In this document: positions 59,640-64,000 of the stretch, piece by piece
How the letters are laid out: every line of letters begins with the position of its first letter
How positions within the stretch are numbered: the first letter of the stretch is position 1
Origin: Pontederia crassipes
Lineage: Eukaryota; Streptophyta; Magnoliopsida; Commelinales; Pontederiaceae
Assembly: GCA_030549335.1 (NCBI GenBank)
Contig: JAUKPH010000018.1
Coordinates: 1,674,001-1,738,000 of the forward strand
Direction: 5' to 3'
Length of the DNA: 64,000 bases
Translations under genes and position numbers: made by a program
Notes under the pieces: generated by a model
The model's input: the letters and a program-made list of their open reading frames with translations, nothing else
Told to the model about the DNA's origin: nothing
The model's database searches: none

Positions 59640-60125
59640 TTGAACCGGACGGTCTGAACCGACTAGTCTGCCTGGACCGGTCGATCGCTATCTGGACCGG
59701 TCGACCGCTCCTTCTGGTTCGGTCGAGCCGAACCGGTCGACCTCTCCTAGTGGACCGGTCGACCGTTCTCTAGCACCGGTCGACCGTTCCTCTTGGATCA
59801 GTCGACCTTGTTCAATTGTCGGGCGTCTGTCGCATCGGTCGATCGCGCACGTGGGCCGGTCGATCGGTTACTCTGCTGACTCTAGGATCGGTCGACCGTT
59901 CTGGAGATCGGTCGACCGGTCGTAACATCTCAAGGATGCTCACCGTGCATCGGATCGGTTGACTATTTGAAATGTCGGTCGGCCGATCGCGAGTTCAGAT
60001 CTATCAGTTGACAGTCAGATCGGTCGGTCGCCCTGTGAGGTCGGTCGACCGATCAACAAGAACTTGTGCGAATTCTTCGCATGGATCGGTCGACCGTTCC
60101 TAAAAATTGGTCGACCGGTCCCTAC
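59640..60125. repeat. Cluster of GGTCGACC palindromes
   Basis: More than fifteen copies of (c/a)cggtcgaccg(a/g/t)-type motifs and one-base variants (ggtcgatcg, ggtcggtcg) are spaced 15-40 bases apart. Similar clusters occur in both Sirevirus-like LTRs and at 46570-46800. Confidence 0.85.
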
Positions 60126-60147
60126 AATAAAACAGGGCCGCCAGACT

Positions 60148-60960
60148 AAGGTTGTCAAGTTCGAGTTTCTACCTAAGTTCATTTTAGGGGGTGAATTCGT
60201 ATCGTAAATTCGATACGTAAATACGTAGTATTTAGATATAATATTAATTTAATAATAATTATTTTCTAAACTACATATAAATATATTTATAAATGCATAA
60301 ATAATTAAATAACATGTATAGTTAGTTAATAAAAAATCATAATATAAACTTGCAACAATGCAATATATTTTTTGATTGTCAAGATAAAAAAATATGTAGA
60401 AATTTCATTTAAGTCTCATAAATTAGTACAAATAGGAAAAATCTATAAGAAAATTAGTACAATATAATTTTTTTGTCTAAAATAGTATTATTTTTTATTA
60501 TTTTCATAACCACTATACCTTATTTTTATCATATGATTTAATTTTTATTTAGGTATTATGGTTCAAAAATAAAATAATAAACAAAATTGGAATAATTTAT
60601 AGTAATTATATAGTTTATCCACTTTTTGTCTATCTTAATTTTTATTACAATATTTGTAATTTTTTAATTACAATTACAAATGATAGTGAAAAATAATGAG
60701 AAAAAATGGGTTGTACCCGGGTTTTGATCCTGCAACCTTATCTTTAGCAGCGAACACGTCTACCAATTAACTTGTGACTAGAAGCGTCGAATCTACTACG
60801 TAAATGTTCGATTGAACGTATTCATCCGATTCCACCGCATTAAAACGCAATTAAATCCGAGTTTACCTCATTTTACGATTTTAACACGAGTTAACTCGTT
60901 TTTTGACCAAACGTGAATTCGTAAGTTTTTAAGTACTAAAACTAGTTTTTAACAACCTTG
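60148..60960. mobile_element. MULE-like non-autonomous element, 813 bp, in the chromovirus LTR
   Basis: Flanked by 9-mers CGCCAGACT (60139-60147) and CGCCGGACT (60961-60969), one transition apart. Ends are AAGGTTGTCAAGTTCGAG on the left and, as complement, CAAGGTTGTTAAAAACTAG on the right. The interior is AT-rich and non-coding. The ends resemble those of the element at 17719-18427. Confidence 0.75.
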
Positions 60961-61751
60961 CGCCGGACTTCTTCCTCATTTTCGACAGCCTTCCGACCAT
61001 CAAACGGCGACAATCAAAATACGAAAAATGTAGATAGCAATCTCAGGATTATGATGGACTATTTCTATGCATTAAACGATCAACATTTCATCTTCTAGGG
61101 ATTTAAAACACTAAAGTACCTTCTTTGTTCGACTGTTGGATTTTTCCGGCGATCTGCTCGTCATCCTTCGTCGCCGGTCATTGTCGGTCGGCTGGAAGGA
61201 TTCGCCTGGCCCTGGCGTGTGTCAAGGAAGAGTCTGTGTGCGTCGGTGGGTCGTGGGTGCGCACCGGACAATCGTTGAGTCGTGCGTGCTTTGATTCGCC
61301 TTCGGTGCGTGCGTCGTTCGCCGGACGAGAGGAAGAAGAAGAGGAGGCGGTCGGCAGAGGTTCCAAGGGGGCGCGAGAGTCTCCTCACGTCCTCTTTTAT
61401 AGTATTTGGCCGGCCGATTATGGGGCACGATCAAGGGAGAATTTTTCTCCCCTGGTCGGCCGTTTTTCTTTTTCACCGTTTCTTTTTTTAAACCGATTTG
61501 ATTTGAATTCCTTGCATTAATTACCATTGATTTGGATTTCCTTCCTTAATTACAATTTACGTTTGATTCTTGATTTTCTCTCATTAATTTCAATTGATTT
61601 GCAATTTGAATTCATTTCCTTCTTTAAGAATTGATTTCAATTGATTCCTCCATTAAATTCATTGATTTCACGTTTTGATTTCTTTCATTAATTGCATTAA
61701 ATTTCAATTTTGAATCCTTTTTCCTTATATGGAATTTTGCATACGTTACAT

Positions 61752-61769
61752 TATTACCCCCTTAAAAGA
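61752..61769 (-). other. Polypurine tract of the chromovirus
   Basis: On the minus strand CTTTTAAGGGGGTAATAA directly precedes the LTR start. Confidence 0.8.
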
Positions 61770-61815
61770 AAATTCATCCTCGAATTTAGATAAAAGTTAG
61801 GACTTACCGAATAGT

Positions 61816-64000
61816 TCAGGAAATTTTTTCTCGCATTTTCGATTCTATTTCCCAGGTTGCCTCTTTTCCTTGGTGATGCTTCCATGCTACTTTGACCAAT
61901 GTTATTCTCTTCTTTTTATACTGGTACTCTTGATACTCTAATATCTCTGTAAGTTGTTCTTCATATGTTAAATCCTCCTTGAGGTTTGGTTCCTCAATTT
62001 GGATCACATTGGCGTAATCGTGCTTATACTTCCGGAGTAGAGAAACATGAAAAATGTTGTATGCTCTAGCATACGCCGGGGGTAGAGCTAATATGCATAC
62101 TGAGTCTCCGACCATATCTTGGATCTCAAATGGACCCACATACCTTGGGATTAATTTTCCACGCTTGCTAAAGCGCATTATGCCTTTGATGGGGGAGACT
62201 TTAAGCAAGACTTGATCTCCTGCCTTGAATGTGTGTTCTCGGTGCTTCTTGTCCGCATAGACCTTCTGTCGATCTTGAGCTGACTTCATTCTCTTCTTTA
62301 TGAGTTCAACCCTGTCTATGTACTCTTGGGTCTGCTTCTGTAGTTCAGCGCTCAAGACCTTTCTTTCGCCCACTTCGCCCCAACATGCTGGGGAGCGACA
62401 TAGTCGACCGTACAATGCTTCAAAGGGGGACATTTCTATACTAGCATGGAATCTATTATTGTAAGAGAACTCAATAAGAGGTAAGTGCTTATCCCAGCTA
62501 CCGTGTCAATCCAGTGCACAAGCCCTAAGCATATCTTTCAATGTCTGGATGGTCCTCTCTGATTGACCGTCAGTCTGGGGATGGAAGGCCGTACTATATC
62601 GGAGTCTCGTATCAAAAGCATTCTGGAGGCTTTTCCAGAATCTTGATGTGAATCTAGGATCTCCATGGGATCCCATGGAGTCTAACAATCTCCTGCACAT
62701 GCAGATCCATTAGACTATCAAGATATTGCTTTACCTTAATAGGTAGGAAGTGAGCCGATTTAGTGAGTCGGTCCACTATCACTCAGATGGCATCATGCCC
62801 TTTTTGAGTCCGAGGCAGACCCGTAATGAAATCCATCGTTATATCCTCCCACTTCCATTATGGAGTGCCCAGAATCTTCAAGGTCCCTTGAGGTTTCTAA
62901 TGTTCTACTTTGACCTATTGGCATATAATACATCTGGAGACATATTCTACGATCTCCTTCTTCATGTCTGGCCACCAGAAACTTCTCTGCACATCTTTAT
63001 ATATTTTTATACTCTTTAAGTGAATAGCAAACTTTGATTTGTGGCATTCATCAAGCACCTCTCTCCTTAATTCAGAATTGTTTGGCACCCATAAACGATC
63101 GCGGTACCTTATGCCACCATCTGACGAGACATTGAAGTTGGTAGCCTCAAGACTAGTCTTTATCATCATTGTTTGATAGTTTGGATCTTCGACCCGTGAT
63201 TCAATGATTCTTCCTATAAGGTTTGGTACTATACATTGCATCATCATCAGTGATCCATCTTGGTGCCCATTGGAAGAGTTCTTCCATGAGTTCAAACTAT
63301 CGAAGGCGCGTGAAGGCAAAAGATCATTCCCATTTCTGATTAAGAGCGTCGGCTACTGAATTTGCTTTACCAGGATGGTAGTTAATAGCAAACTCATAGT
63401 CTTTCAAGAACTCCATCCATCTCCTTTGGCGCATATTCAGATCCCTCTGTGTGAAGACATACTTCAAACTCTTGTGGTCAGTGTAGACCACGATCTCTTC
63501 TCCATACAGGTAATGGCGTGAAAGCTTTAAGGCAAACACTACTGCTGCCAGTTCGAGGTTATATGTTGGATAATTGACCTCGTGTTTTTTCAGTTGTCGG
63601 AAAGCGTATCCTACCACCTTCCCATGTTGCATCAACACACAACCCAGTCCTGTATCGCTGGCGTCGCTGTAGACTACGTAACCACCATTGCCTGATGGTA
63701 ACGTGAGGATGGGTGTTGAGGTTAGCCGCTTCTTTAGGTCCTGAAAACTCTCTTCGCATTTGGGTGACCAGATAAACTTTTCTTCTTTTCTTGTAAGCTT
63801 GGTCAGCGGCAATGTAATTCTGGAGAAGTTCTTGATGAATCATCTGTAGTATCCTGCTAGACCAAGGAAGCTTCTCATCTCAGAGACATTCTTTGGTTGA
63901 GACCAGTTGGATACTGCTTCTACCTTTGCTGGGTCGACTGAGATCCCATCTTTGGAGACGATGTGGCCAAGGAACATCATCTCTTCTAGCCATAATTCAC
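61816..64000 (-). pseudogene. Ty3/Gypsy chromovirus pol, partial: reverse transcriptase end, RNase H, integrase, chromodomain
   Basis: The window edge cuts the reverse transcriptase, whose end reads '[16 protein letters not shown]' (63930-63990). RNase H follows in an open frame 63812-63324 ('[17 protein letters not shown]', '[13 protein letters not shown]', 'NSVADAL'). The H2C2 zinc-binding part lies at 62915-63120 ('FWWPDMKKEI', 'CIICQ'). The integrase core at 62506-62700 has '[13 protein letters not shown]' and '[20 protein letters not shown]'; its second catalytic Asp is replaced ('SHGDPRFTS' where 'SDRDP' is usual). A stop lies near 62504. The frame 62433-61816 ends with 'YNIFHVSLLRKY' and a chromodomain-like tail ('ITLVKVAWKHH', 'EATWEIE'), the mark of the Tekay/Del group. 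Confidence 0.9.

Larger units (their letters stand above)
58300..61751 (-). mobile_element. 3' LTR of a Ty3/Gypsy chromovirus
   Basis: The right end is fixed: on the minus strand TGTAACGTATGC starts at 61751, directly after a PPT. The left end lies between the PPR sequence (58270) and about 58350 and could not be fixed. The interior resembles the solo LTR at 18946-28813 (for example 'ttaatgcggaag' near 58395 against 'ttaatagcggaag' near 18993). A MULE-like element (60148-60960) is nested inside. The open frame at 61125-61520 lies in GC-rich LTR sequence and is not credible. Confidence 0.65.

Noticed and set aside
60700-60790. tRNA-like sequence on the minus strand
   Set aside because: A- and B-box-like motifs are present, but a full cloverleaf with acceptor stem could not be formed, and it lies inside a MULE-like element.
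61125-61520. 131-codon plus-strand frame and three minus-strand frames
   Set aside because: GC-rich LTR sequence of the chromovirus; products do not resemble any protein.

Overview
This is plant nuclear DNA, almost certainly from a flowering plant. Most of it is AT-rich. Genes have spliceosomal introns, there are S-protein homologues (SPH), a hypersensitive-induced-reaction (HIR/prohibitin-like) gene and a PLS-type PPR gene, and the window is packed with plant-type LTR retrotransposons, MITEs and a Helitron. I cannot name the species from the sequence.

Layout. 1-17.3 kb is a duplicated SPH neighbourhood. Two apparently intact single-exon SPH genes on the minus strand (4527-4961, 16766-17191) sit beside two further copies of their 3' flank that have no gene attached. 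The same stretch holds a dead hAT-type transposase gene and a second fragment of it, two hAT MITEs, a CACTA-like element, a 120-bp tandem array, a GC-rich fold-back and a 23/26-bp minisatellite. 17.7-28.8 kb holds a MULE-like element and a solo Ty3/Gypsy-type LTR (TSD TGACA) interrupted by a complete but decayed Ty1/Copia element (20075-27917, plus strand). 32.3-36.0 kb is the one multi-exon host gene that looks intact: a five-exon HIR gene on the minus strand with a 181-bp retroposon in an intron. 36320-40000 is a well-delimited Helitron on the minus strand.

41.4-56.0 kb is an old Copia element (minus) hit by a 9.5-kb Sirevirus-like Copia element (43239-52772, minus). The younger element carries an extra ORF downstream of pol and is flanked by a 1.5-kb direct duplication of its host element. 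56.1-58.3 kb is a PPR gene broken by a 534-bp hAT MITE and by point lesions. 58.3-64.0 kb is the 3' part of a Ty3/Gypsy chromovirus (minus) that runs off the window; its LTR contains a second MULE-like element.

Host genes likely to be functional are the two SPH genes (secreted small proteins) and the HIR gene (membrane-microdomain SPFH protein). Nothing suggests they act together. The most unusual structures are the retrotransposon with its extra ORF and kilobase-scale flanking duplication, the GGTCGACC palindrome clusters in separate LTRs, and the footprints of lost SPH copies. All identity statements are by eye.
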